Shown: one piece after another, positions 49,896 to 58,296 of the stretch | Numbering within the stretch: position 1 is the first letter of the stretch | Layout: each line of letters opens with the position of its first letter | Program-made: the position numbers and the translations under genes | Assembly: GCF_025919725.1 (NCBI RefSeq) | Contig: NZ_CP081495.1 | Location: 372,001 to 436,000, forward strand | Length of the DNA: 64,000 nt | Source: Flavobacterium agricola | GTDB lineage: Bacteria; Bacteroidota; Bacteroidia; Flavobacteriales; Flavobacteriaceae | Reading direction: 5' to 3' | Notes under the pieces: generated by a model | Database searches by the model: none | Told to the model about the DNA's origin: nothing | Seen by the model: the letters and a program-made list of their open reading frames with translations, nothing else

Positions 49896-51590
49896 TTAAA
49901 TTTTCTGAACAAGTAAATTTGTTCCTGCTTTTAAAATTTTGCCGTTAGAACTTGCATTGTCTAAACGCACATATAAACTATAAACATCGTATATGTTTGT
50001 AATGTTTATAATTCTTGATAAAGTGACGGTTTTTATTTCATCTTTAGAAATAGAAGTTTTTACAGAACAATCATCAACTTTGTTTGTATATTTTCCTAAA
50101 AAAAACTCTAATCTACCGTTGTTTCCTTTGGTTCCTTCTAATGTAATGGTGTACGTAACTAAGTAATTTCCTGGTGTTTTTACTCTAAATCCATTTTCGA
50201 AAGGTTCAATACCAAGGTTTACTTTGTTTGTAAAATTTATTTTATATAAGGATGCATCATTAACTGCAAATTCATCACTTGATAAAGTAAAATCACCTAT
50301 CGTTTTTTCTAAATTTTGCCATGAAGCTTTTCCGTTTGCATCAGAAGTAAGTACTTTTCCAGCACCTTGCGATCCATCAACTATTTTAATTGTTCCTGCA
50401 ACATGTAATTTTTCATCCGGTTTACTTGTACCAATTCCAATTTTAGTACTTTCCTTGTTGTTTCCAATAACGATAGCATTGTCTTGATCAGTTGTTGCAT
50501 TAAAACCAATAGCTGTAGATTGATGATTGTTTGCTTGCGCATTATTTCCAATCGCTAATGAATTTAATGCTTGCGCTTTAGCTTCTTGTCCAATAGCTAA
50601 TGAATTATCTCCTTTTGCGTAAGCTTTATTTCCTATGGCATATGCTTGATATCCGATTGAATTTGTTTCGTTCCCGATTGCCATACCTGAACTACCTGTT
50701 GTGCTAGAATTGTTACCAAAAACCAATGCATTATTTGCTGTAACTTGGTTTTTATTTCCTACAGCAATTGCTTGTTGTCCGCTTGCAGAAGATTCATTAC
50801 CAAGTGTATAAGCATTATTGTTGCTTGCATTTGAACCTTTACCGATAGCGTACGATTGATAACCACTTGCATTAGCTTGGTTACCAATAGCAAACGTATC
50901 GTTGCTTCTAGCTTTGGCTAAGTAGCCAATAGCGTAACTTATATAACCACTTGCTTGCGCTTCTTTACCAATGGCGTAAGATTCATTTGCACTTGTAATT
51001 GCTTTATGACCTAAAGCGTAGGAATATTGAGTTTTAGCTTGTGCTTCAGACCCAATAGCAAATGCATGGTTGGTATTTGTTTTGGCCGCATAGCCGATAG
51101 CTACAGAATGCATTCCTTCGGTTTGAGATTCAAACCCTAAATTTATAGTGCCGTGTACTCCAAATTTTGCAAATGCTTCATTAGTAACTCTAAAGCTTAA
51201 ATCTTGCCAATCGGTAGTGCCAATAAAATGTTGATTTCTGTTTGTGTTTGAATTTCCAAAAAGTCCCCAAACGTTTGCATCAGGTGTTCCTGGAGAAGAA
51301 GAATTATTGCCTTGTAAAGATTTCCAATTTTTACCATTCCAATAATAAAAACCTTCTTGAAGATTTTTGGCTACATTCGTATTAAATACCAATAAGCCAG
51401 TTGCAGGTTTATTAATTCCAGAATCATCACCATCAGTTAATAATTTGATTCTAGGGATTAATATCCCCGAGTTTGTACTAGAAATATCTAATATTGCTGA
51501 TGCGTGCGGCGTGGTAGTCCCAATTCCCACTTGTGCACGAACCATAGCAACATTACATATTAGTACGAATACTAATACTTTTAAATACAT
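49896..51590 (-). CDS. Secreted YadA-head-repeat protein with C1q-like C-terminal domain
   Basis: A 564-residue exported protein. The signal peptide (~1-19) ends before QVGIGTTTPHASAILDI, the common N-terminus of flavobacterial surface proteins. A GFYYWNGKNWKSL spacer follows. Residues ~162-371 are fifteen 14-residue units of the YadA head type (S-x-A-I-G-x-x-A-x-A), then KIGIGTSKPDEKLHVAGTIKI, and residues ~430-564 look like a C1q/TNF-type jelly roll (DFTLSSDEFAVND, GFRVKTPGNYLVTYTITLEG, NGRLEFFLG). There is no YadA anchor domain, so it is not a type V autotransporter; how it reaches or holds to the surface is not evident. It resembles the tail-collar gene in its N-terminus. Confidence 0.8.
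   Translation of the reverse strand: MYLKVLVFVLICNVAMVRAQVGIGTTTPHASAILDISSTNSGILIPRIKLLTDGDDSGINKPATGLLVFNTNVAKNLQEGFYYWNGKNWKSLQGNNSSSPGTPDANVWGLFGNSNTNRNQHFIGTTDWQDLSFRVTNEAFAKFGVHGTINLGFESQTEGMHSVAIGYAAKTNTNHAFAIGSEAQAKTQYSYALGHKAITSANESYAIGKEAQASGYISYAIGYLAKARSNDTFAIGNQANASGYQSYAIGKGSNASNNNAYTLGNESSASGQQAIAVGNKNQVTANNALVFGNNSSTTGSSGMAIGNETNSIGYQAYAIGNKAYAKGDNSLAIGQEAKAQALNSLAIGNNAQANNHQSTAIGFNATTDQDNAIVIGNNKESTKIGIGTSKPDEKLHVAGTIKIVDGSQGAGKVLTSDANGKASWQNLEKTIGDFTLSSDEFAVNDASLYKINFTNKVNLGIEPFENGFRVKTPGNYLVTYTITLEGTKGNNGRLEFFLGKYTNKVDDCSVKTSISKDEIKTVTLSRIINITNIYDVYSLYVRLDNASSNGKILKAGTNLLVQKI
50478..51107 (-). repeat. Fifteen consecutive 14-residue YadA-head repeats
   Basis: Protein-level repeats, each exactly 42 bases, with consensus S-x-A-I-G and A at fixed positions. 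The copies differ at DNA level, so the array is old or diversified rather than a recent expansion. Confidence 0.85.
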
Positions 51591-51622
51591 TTTCCCTTAT
51601 GTTTTTAACAATTTTCCCCCTA

Positions 51623-51630
51623 CAAAAGTA
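51623..51630 (-). promoter_or_regulatory. -7 promoter box of the YadA-head protein gene
   Basis: tacttttg on the minus strand, exact TAnnTTTG, 32 bases before the ATG at 51590. The rest of the 289-base gap (51591-51879) is AT-rich, with only the palindrome recognised. Confidence 0.5.
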
Positions 51631-51816
51631 TTTTTGATTTTGGATATTTCCAAATTTATTTGTATTTTTATTAATTAAAATCAAGGAAAAATGATTTTTT
51701 TTGTAAAAATGTATTTTTTTAACAAATTTAATCGCAAGTGATTTTTTTTCAAACGTAGCGATTATCTTGTTAAATGTATCGATTTGATTTGTAAACGATT
51801 TATACTCTTTAACTAA

Positions 51817-51867
51817 GTTATATCATAAAAAAAAGAGCCAAATTGGCTCTTTTTTTTATGATATAAC
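51817..51867. terminator. 51-base perfect palindrome acting as terminator for the lipoprotein gene
   Basis: Two 25-base arms (gttatatcataaaaaaaag... and its exact complement) around a single A. The inner part gagccaa/ttggctc with A and T runs is a standard terminator 13 bases beyond the lipoprotein stop. The AT arms extend it unusually. Confidence 0.75.
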
Positions 51868-51879
51868 GTGAAATGTGGT

Positions 51880-52410
51880 TTAAATTCGAACTACATATTC
51901 TCCAAAATTATACATTTCGTACACAAAACTGCTTTGTTCGTTTCGTAATTGTACGTTTCTAAAACGGATAACATGAGAATATCCGCTAACCGTTGTTACG
52001 CCTGTTGTTGTATTGGTTGTAAAAACTTCGCTTGTAATAACTTCAATTACACCACCAGGTTGACCAAGCCATTGGTCAGAAACCGTTGGGCTAGCAGGCG
52101 GAATAGCACTACAAATAGCAGAGCTGTTAACATTTCCGCTGTATTGTCTGTAAATAATTTCTTGTTTATTTGCTTGTAACGTATACGTTTTAGGGTTTTC
52201 TGCTGTAGAAAGCTGATTGCCAAATAAATTTGCGGGCACATCAATCAACAACAATTCTTGTGCATTGGTTTTAAATAACAAACCCGTTGGTGCAGCAACA
52301 CAAGTGGTAATTTGCGCATTGCCAAAGTTTAAACTTTCAATTACTATATCTCCATCGTCACAGCTAGTCAATAAAGCTATTGAAGCTAACAGGCCTAAAA
52401 TTTTTTTCAT
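51880..52410 (-). CDS. Lipoprotein of unknown function
   Basis: A 176-residue exported protein with lipoprotein signal LLASIALLTSCDDGD (lipidated C16, acidic residues after it, as in surface-exported Bacteroidota lipoproteins). The mature part has GNAQITTCVAA, TNAQELLLIDVPANLF, TYTLQANKQEIIYRQYSG and an ending VYEMYNFGEYVVRI, with two Cys that may pair. No family recognised. It is in its own unit. Confidence 0.72.
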   Translation of the reverse strand: MKKILGLLASIALLTSCDDGDIVIESLNFGNAQITTCVAAPTGLLFKTNAQELLLIDVPANLFGNQLSTAENPKTYTLQANKQEIIYRQYSGNVNSSAICSAIPPASPTVSDQWLGQPGGVIEVITSEVFTTNTTTGVTTVSGYSHVIRFRNVQLRNEQSSFVYEMYNFGEYVVRI

Positions 52411-52487
52411 TCTGTAAAATTATTATCTCACAAAAATAACATTTTTAATTAATAAATTAACTTAATATAAAATAGGTTTAGCTTTAT

Positions 52488-52495
52488 TATATTTG
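52488..52495 (+). promoter_or_regulatory. -7 promoter box of the FucP-like transporter
   Basis: tatatttg, exact TAnnTTTG, 23 bases before the ATG at 52519. Confidence 0.5.
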
Positions 52496-52518
52496 AAGCA
52501 ACAAACAAATAATATATC

Positions 52519-54291
52519 ATGGCTACGTCAACAATTAAAACCAATTATCCTGCTTTATATACCTTAGTCGTTGTTTTTTTCTTTTGGGGATTTATTGCTG
52601 CAGGTAATAGTATTTTTATTCCTTTTTGTAAAAGTTACTTCTCTTTAGATCAGTTTCAATCGCAATTGGTTGACTTTGCTTTTTATACCGCTTATTATTT
52701 AGGTGCGCTGTTGTTATTTGCTTTCGGAAATTCGAGCAATAAAGATTTAGTAAGTTCTTGGGGGTATAAAAAAAGTATTATTTACGGCTTGTTGTTTTCG
52801 GCATTAGGAGCAGGAGCCATGATTGTTGCTGTAGAAGCAAACCTATATATAGGTATGTTAGTTGGGTTATTTATTGTGGCGTTGGGTTTTTCACTGCAAC
52901 AAACAGCTGCTAATCCGTTTGCAATTTCTTTAGGTGATCCAATTACCGGAGCTGATCGTGTAAATTTAGGAGGCGGAATTAATTCTTTCGGAACAACAAT
53001 AGGTCCGTTAATTATTGCTTTTGCTCTTTTTGGATCAACTAAAATGGTGACCGAAGAACAAATAAAATTATTATCCTTAAACAAAGTTGTGCTTTTATAT
53101 GTTTGTGTTGGTGTGCTATTTTTAATTGCAGCAGCCATGTTTTATTTTTCTAAAAAAGTACCCGATGGAAAAGTAATTGAACCAGTAGAAAAATCGAACA
53201 AAGCGCTTATCTTATTGCTAATTATGACCTTGTTTTTAGGTGTTTGTTTTGCACCTGTTTTTAATAGCTACCGCACGCAAGAAGCGCAACAATTAGAAAC
53301 CTTTCAAAACGAATATCAAGTAATTGTTAATCAGTTAAAACAATATACTGCCGAAGAACAGCAAAGTGATTTAATGGCTCAGGTTTTGGTAGAAAATAGG
53401 AACAATTTATCTGTAGAAATTAAACCGTTAAAAGATAAATTAGAATTTAGCCGCATGTATTGGTTAATTGGTGCCTTAGCTGTTGTTGTTTTAGGTTTGT
53501 TATCTGCTTTATTTTTCTCGAAAAAAAACACCAACGGTTGGGGAGCGATGCAATATCCGCAATTGGTTTTAGGTATGATTGCTATATTTTTATATGTTGG
53601 GGTAGAAGTTGGGGTAGGTAGCAACTTAGGTGAGCTTTTAACTTTACCTGATTTTGGCGGATTAGCATCTTCAGAAATAGCTCCTTATATTTCGATGTAC
53701 TGGGGCAGTTTAATGATTGGGCGTTGGGCCGGAGCAATTAGCGTGTTTAAACTTTCTGATGCTAAAAAGCAATTGTTAATGTTTGTTGTACCTTTAATTG
53801 CTTTAGCAGTAATTTATTTGGTAAACTTTATTGCTGGGCAAAATATGAGCAATTTATATTATTATGTAATTTGTGTTTTACTACAAATAGTTGCTTTTAA
53901 AGTTAGTAAAAATAAACCTGTAAAAACGTTACTTGTTTTTGCTGTTTTTGGTTTGTTAGCCATGTTTGTTGGTTTATCTACAACAGGAACCGTTGCTATT
54001 TATGCCTTTTTATCGGGCGGATTAGCATGTTCTATTATGTGGCCGGCAATATTTAATTTATCTTTATTGGGCTTAGGAAAATATACTTCGCAAGGTTCAG
54101 CATTTTTGGTTATGATGATTTTAGGAGGTGGAATTATTCCGCCAATTCAAGGAAAATTATCCGACATTATTGGCATTCATCAATCGTACATTATATCATT
54201 TATTTGCTTTGCATATTTATTATTTTTTGCAATTGCTGTTAAAAAAATATTGAAAAAACAAAATATTAATGCTGATGAGGTTGCTGATTAA
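52519..54291 (+). CDS. FucP-like sugar MFS transporter with a central hydrophilic insertion
   Basis: A 590-residue inner-membrane sugar:proton symporter. The start FFFWGFIAAGNSIFIPF, GFSLQQTAANPFAISLGDP and FGTTIGPLIIA are typical of FucP/GluP-type sugar porters. Between the middle helices (~255-310) there is an extra, strongly hydrophilic helix (AQQLETFQNEYQVIVNQLKQ, ENRNNLSVEIKPLKDK), likely a coiled segment, that makes the protein about 150 residues longer than E. coli FucP. Substrate is not fixed; fucose, glucose or galactose are the usual candidates. No sugar catabolic gene is adjacent. Confidence 0.85.
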   Translation: MATSTIKTNYPALYTLVVVFFFWGFIAAGNSIFIPFCKSYFSLDQFQSQLVDFAFYTAYYLGALLLFAFGNSSNKDLVSSWGYKKSIIYGLLFSALGAGAMIVAVEANLYIGMLVGLFIVALGFSLQQTAANPFAISLGDPITGADRVNLGGGINSFGTTIGPLIIAFALFGSTKMVTEEQIKLLSLNKVVLLYVCVGVLFLIAAAMFYFSKKVPDGKVIEPVEKSNKALILLLIMTLFLGVCFAPVFNSYRTQEAQQLETFQNEYQVIVNQLKQYTAEEQQSDLMAQVLVENRNNLSVEIKPLKDKLEFSRMYWLIGALAVVVLGLLSALFFSKKNTNGWGAMQYPQLVLGMIAIFLYVGVEVGVGSNLGELLTLPDFGGLASSEIAPYISMYWGSLMIGRWAGAISVFKLSDAKKQLLMFVVPLIALAVIYLVNFIAGQNMSNLYYYVICVLLQIVAFKVSKNKPVKTLLVFAVFGLLAMFVGLSTTGTVAIYAFLSGGLACSIMWPAIFNLSLLGLGKYTSQGSAFLVMMILGGGIIPPIQGKLSDIIGIHQSYIISFICFAYLLFFAIAVKKILKKQNINADEVAD

Positions 54292-54330
54292 AAATTTTAT
54301 AATTTAAAACGTTAAATCTAATCTAAGTTG

Positions 54331-54338
54331 TAAATTTG
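54331..54338 (+). promoter_or_regulatory. -7 promoter box of the RarD-like gene
   Basis: taaatttg, exact TAnnTTTG, 22 bases before ATG 54361. It confirms the gene begins upstream of the frame break. Confidence 0.5.
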
Positions 54339-54360
54339 CTAAGCCAATTCATCAACTTTT

Positions 54361-55261
54361 ATGGATAATAAAAAATATTATTTAGCTGCATTTACTGCAT
54401 TTGTTTTGTGGGGTTTTTTAAGCTTAGCTTTAAAACCGTTGCAGCATTATTCGTCTTTAGATATTTTGTTTTTTCGCGTTTGCTTCAGCCATTTTAATTA
54501 CGTTAATTAATGTAGTTTTCAGAAAAAAGCAAATCAAAAAAAATATTCAAACATTTAAAGCTTTACCTAAAGCACAAAAAAAATCGACCTTAGGTTTAAC
54601 CATTTTAGGCGGAGCATTGCTAACCTTTAACTGGTTTATTTTTATATACGTAATTAACCACGTTTCTATTCAGGCCGGATCTTTTGGGTATTTAATTTGC
54701 CCAATTGTTACTACGGTTTTAGCATTTTTTATTTTAAAAGAACGTTTAAACAAATGGCAACAAGCTTCTATTTTTATCAGCATAATTGCATGTTTAATTT
54801 TAGGATTTAATAGCTTAAAAGATGTTTATTTTAGTTTGCTAATTGCTTTAACATATGCCTCGTATTTAATATCGCAACGTAAAAATAAAGTTTTTGACAG
54901 CTTTATTTCGTTAAATATTCAGCTTTTGGTTATGGTAGTTATTTTAGCCCCATTTTATCCTGCGTATTCTCAAGCAGTTCCAACCGAAGGCATTTTTTAC
55001 ATTTGTTTGTTCTTTTTGGTGGTTTTATTTACGGTAATTCCGCTTTATTTAAACTTATATTCGTTAACCGGAATAAGTTCCTCAGCCGTAGGAATTTTAA
55101 TTTACATCAATCCGCTAATTAACTTTATGCTGGCCTTTTTCTATTTTAAAGAACAAGTTAGCAGCACGCAGTTAATTGGTTATTTTATCATATTTTGTTC
55201 AGTAATATTGTTTAACAAACAAGTTTTGTTTCCTGACAAAAAATTAAAAGCAATGCAATAA
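54361..55261 (+). pseudogene. RarD-like EamA transporter, interrupted by a frameshift
   Basis: From ATG 54361 the protein reads YYLAAFTAFVLWGFLSLALKPL through LDILFFRV and then hits a stop. The continuation (SAILITLINVVF, TFNWFIFIYVINHVSIQAGSFGYLICPI, TGISSSAVGILIYINPLINFMLAFFYF) is in another frame to 55261. The break lies at the TTT of 54479-54481; restoring two T (or removing one) rejoins RVFASAILIT. The whole is a ten-helix DMT protein of ~300 residues, like RarD in its NWFIFIY...GY motif. It lies two bases before the cysteine desulfurase start, so they are cotranscribed. Confidence 0.8.
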
Positions 55262-55263
55262 TC

Positions 55264-56394
55264 ATGAAAAAAATATATTTAGACAATGCAGCAACAACAG
55301 CTGTTTTGCCAGAAGTGGCACAAACCATGTTTGAGGTTTTAACTCATACCTACGGTAATCCATCATCAACCCATTCTTTTGGGCGCGAAGCTAAAGTGCA
55401 GGTAGAAACAGCACGTAAAGCCATTGCTAAACATATTCATGCACAAGCAACCGAAATTATTTTTACATCATGCGGAACCGAAGGTGATAACTGGGTTTTG
55501 CAAGCTGCAGTAAACGATTTAAAAGTTACTCGCATTGTTACAACTAAGCTCGAGCATCATGCCGTTTTGCACACGTTAGCTGTTTTACAGTTAAAAAATC
55601 CGGAGCTTGAGGTGGTTTATTTACCGGTTAATTCGTTAGGAGAAATTGCTTATTCAGATTTAGAAACTGTTTTAAGCAGCAGTTCAGCCAAAACTTTAGT
55701 TAGTTTGATGCATGTTAATAACGAAATCGGAACGGTCTTAGATTTGGTTCAGGTTGGAGCAATTTGTAAAGCGTACCAAGCTTATTTTCATTCGGATACC
55801 GTTCAGGCAATTGGTAAAACTAATATTGATGTGCAAGCAGCAAATTTAGATTTTTTAGTTGCTAGCGCACATAAATTTCATGGACCAAAAGGTGTTGGTT
55901 TTGTTTATGTAAAAAAGAATACCATTATTCAGCCTTTATTACACGGTGGTGAACAAGAAAAAGGATTTAGAGCCGGAACCGAGGCTGTGCATCAAATTGT
56001 TGGCATGGCAAAAGCTTTAGACTTGGCTTATGCAAACTTAGGTGCCCAACAACAAGCAGTTACAGCGGTAAAAAATTACGCCATTTCTGCCTTTAAAAAA
56101 GCATTTCCGGCCGTTGCATTTAATGGCGGAGAAAACGGATTTTATAATATTTTAAATGTAAGATTGCCTTTATCGGTAGATAAAACTGCAATGATTTTGT
56201 TTTATTTAGATATGAAAGGCATTGCTGTTTCTCGCGGTAGTGCTTGTCAATCGGGTAGTATAAAACCTTCTCATGTTTTGGCAGAAATTTTAGATGCTAA
56301 TGCGTTGCAAGTACCAAGCTTACGTTTATCGTTCAGTCACGAAAATACACCAGAAGATATTGATGCTTTAATCGAAGCTATTCAAAGCATGTAA
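55264..56394 (+). CDS. Cysteine desulfurase (NifS/IscS class)
   Basis: A 376-residue PLP enzyme taking sulfur from cysteine for Fe-S clusters or thiolation. The opening KKIYLDNAATTAVLPEV, TSCGTEGDN, MHVNNEIGT, PLP lysine in ASAHKFHGPKG (~K201) and the loop with the active-site cysteine SRGSACQSGS are all present. The long catalytic loop is of IscS/NifS type (class I). No Fe-S scaffold gene adjoins; tRNA thiolation or a house-keeping role is equally possible. It follows the RarD-like gene by two bases. The antisense MscS gene overlaps its last 27 bases. Confidence 0.93.
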   Translation: MKKIYLDNAATTAVLPEVAQTMFEVLTHTYGNPSSTHSFGREAKVQVETARKAIAKHIHAQATEIIFTSCGTEGDNWVLQAAVNDLKVTRIVTTKLEHHAVLHTLAVLQLKNPELEVVYLPVNSLGEIAYSDLETVLSSSSAKTLVSLMHVNNEIGTVLDLVQVGAICKAYQAYFHSDTVQAIGKTNIDVQAANLDFLVASAHKFHGPKGVGFVYVKKNTIIQPLLHGGEQEKGFRAGTEAVHQIVGMAKALDLAYANLGAQQQAVTAVKNYAISAFKKAFPAVAFNGGENGFYNILNVRLPLSVDKTAMILFYLDMKGIAVSRGSACQSGSIKPSHVLAEILDANALQVPSLRLSFSHENTPEDIDALIEAIQSM

Positions 56395-58185
56395 AAAAAT
56401 CCGTCTAATTAGACGGATTTTTTTGGTATTGGTTGTAAAATCGGCCACCGATTTAATTTCAAAATAATTGTTAATTGTCATTTCTATTCCGGCAGCTTTT
56501 AAACTGTTTTTTACGCGTTTAGTTAATTCAGATTTAACAAGCAATATTTTTTCAGAATGAAACGTATAAGCATTTAATTCGTACGTAGCATACATTTGGT
56601 TTAAATCTAAATGCAAAACATATGGCTTAAGATTCTGATCTAAATCTGAATAGTTTGTTGCAGTTTGTAACAATAAGTTTTCTATTTGTTCCGATTCGTA
56701 ATCGTATTTTGCATGAACCTGAATGCTAATAGCAAAACCTTGTTCTTTACCAATAGATGAATAATTTATGGTATGATCGTTTAAAACGGATGAATTCGGA
56801 ATGGTAACATCTTCATTATTCGCGGTTTTTAATCGTGTAACCAATAAATTTTTTTCAATAACAATGCCTTTTACATTTTTAGTTTTAATCCAATCTCCCA
56901 CTTTATACGGGCGCATATAAACAATAACCAAACCCGAAACAATGTTGGTAATTGCTGTTGATGATCCGATTGATAATAAAATACCTAAAAATACCGAAAT
57001 ACCCTGAAAAGCTATAGAATCTGCCCCGGGTAAAAGCGGAAAAATCATAATCAAAATAAAAACGTTTAATACAAAACGAGCGATTGAAAAGGTTGGTGAT
57101 GCCCATTCGGGATGAAAACCATTAAAAACCAATCTTTTTCTAGAAATCTCGATTGCTATGTAACGTAAAAAACGAATGATTGATTTACCTATAAATACGA
57201 TTAAAATTATTTTAATTAGTTTGGGTATGTAATTAAAAATTGAATCTTTAATGCTGTTAAATGGTGCACTTACCCATTTGGTTAATTGAAACACATAAAT
57301 TTCGGTTTGCGGAAACAAGCGCAACATAAAAGGTATGAATATAAATACGGCAAGCAGGTACAAAAAGTATTTAAAAAACCACAAAGCTTTGTCTACAAAG
57401 TTTGATAAACGTTCGCGGTCTATAAATTGATAATTATTGATTGAAATGCCCTTAGGAAGCAGGTGTTTATTTTCTCTAAATCGGCGTCCTAAAAATAGGG
57501 TTAATTTTTTTATACCGTAAAACAAAGCAAATAGCAATACCAATAAAGCAGTAATCTCTGCAAAACGAATTATTTGTTGGTTTAACGAATTTTTGTCTTT
57601 GTATTCCTGAACGGTATCAACAATTGCTTTTAAATAATTTTTAGCTATTTTTTGTTGTGATTCGCCAATCCAAAGCCCGTCTAAATCACTAACCGATGTT
57701 ATAATACGATCTTCGTACATAATATCCAACAAATCGCCGTTGGCAATAATTTTTAACGAATCGGCATTATAATCGGGTTGTTTGTATAAATATTTTACGG
57801 CAGCTGCGTAATGGCTGGCTCTTTCTTGTGCTGTTAAAGGTGGTAAATCATTGTACACATAAAATAACGTATCGCTGTATAAAATAACAGGAATTCCGTT
57901 TGTTTTTACGTCGTAACGGTTTATTAAATCAAGCTGTTTTTGTTGACTAATCGAATCTATAATTTGCTTAAAGCGCAAATCATTTTCTTTTTGTTGCGTT
58001 TCAGAAACTAAAATAAGTCCTTTAATTTCTTCTAATAATAATTCAATTTTAGTTGAATCTTTAATGCGTAAATTTTTTAATTTATTTACTTCTTCGTGCA
58101 CTAAAACTGAATCGTTGTTGGTTTGTGCACCAAGTATTTGCATCAAAAATAAAAAGGCAAATAAGAATATTTTTTTTGGGGTCAT
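56368..58185 (-). CDS. MscS-family mechanosensitive ion channel with large N-terminal extension
   Basis: A 605-residue inner-membrane protein from ATG 58185. The signal peptide (KIFLFAFLFLMQILGAQ) leads to a periplasmic, coiled-coil-rich region (~20-200), then five or more membrane segments (~200-400). The MscS core (~380-580) follows, with FLGILLSIGSSTAITNIVSGLVIVYMRPYKVGDWI and VTIPNSSVLNDHTINYS. It probably releases solutes on osmotic downshock. The usual MscS C-terminus is followed by an unusual tail that reads through the neighbouring terminator and ends 27 bases inside the convergent gene, so its native stop may have been lost. An upstream TTG (58224) is less likely as start. Confidence 0.87.
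   Translation of the reverse strand: MTPKKIFLFAFLFLMQILGAQTNNDSVLVHEEVNKLKNLRIKDSTKIELLLEEIKGLILVSETQQKENDLRFKQIIDSISQQKQLDLINRYDVKTNGIPVILYSDTLFYVYNDLPPLTAQERASHYAAAVKYLYKQPDYNADSLKIIANGDLLDIMYEDRIITSVSDLDGLWIGESQQKIAKNYLKAIVDTVQEYKDKNSLNQQIIRFAEITALLVLLFALFYGIKKLTLFLGRRFRENKHLLPKGISINNYQFIDRERLSNFVDKALWFFKYFLYLLAVFIFIPFMLRLFPQTEIYVFQLTKWVSAPFNSIKDSIFNYIPKLIKIILIVFIGKSIIRFLRYIAIEISRKRLVFNGFHPEWASPTFSIARFVLNVFILIMIFPLLPGADSIAFQGISVFLGILLSIGSSTAITNIVSGLVIVYMRPYKVGDWIKTKNVKGIVIEKNLLVTRLKTANNEDVTIPNSSVLNDHTINYSSIGKEQGFAISIQVHAKYDYESEQIENLLLQTATNYSDLDQNLKPYVLHLDLNQMYATYELNAYTFHSEKILLVKSELTKRVKNSLKAAGIEMTINNYFEIKSVADFTTNTKKIRLIRRIFLHALNSFD
56393..56424. terminator. Terminator after the cysteine desulfurase gene, inside the antisense MscS gene
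   Basis: Perfect 16-bp inverted repeat aaaaaaatccgtctaa / ttagacggattttttt with no loop base. On the minus strand it codes the segment KKIRLIRRIF of the MscS-like protein. Confidence 0.85.
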
Positions 58186-58244
58186 GTTGGGTTTTACTAC
58201 TTGTATTTGTAACGCAAAATACAAAATAGGCGTATATGTAAAAC

Positions 58245-58278
58245 AAAAAAAGGAAAGATTTTAATCTTTCCTTTTTTT
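58245..58278 (-). terminator. Terminator after the dihydrolipoyl dehydrogenase gene
   Basis: Hairpin aaaaaaaggaaagatt / aatctttccttttttt with a 2-base loop, just beyond the stop at 58297. Confidence 0.88.
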
Positions 58279-58296
58279 AAATATTTTAAGCTTGGC

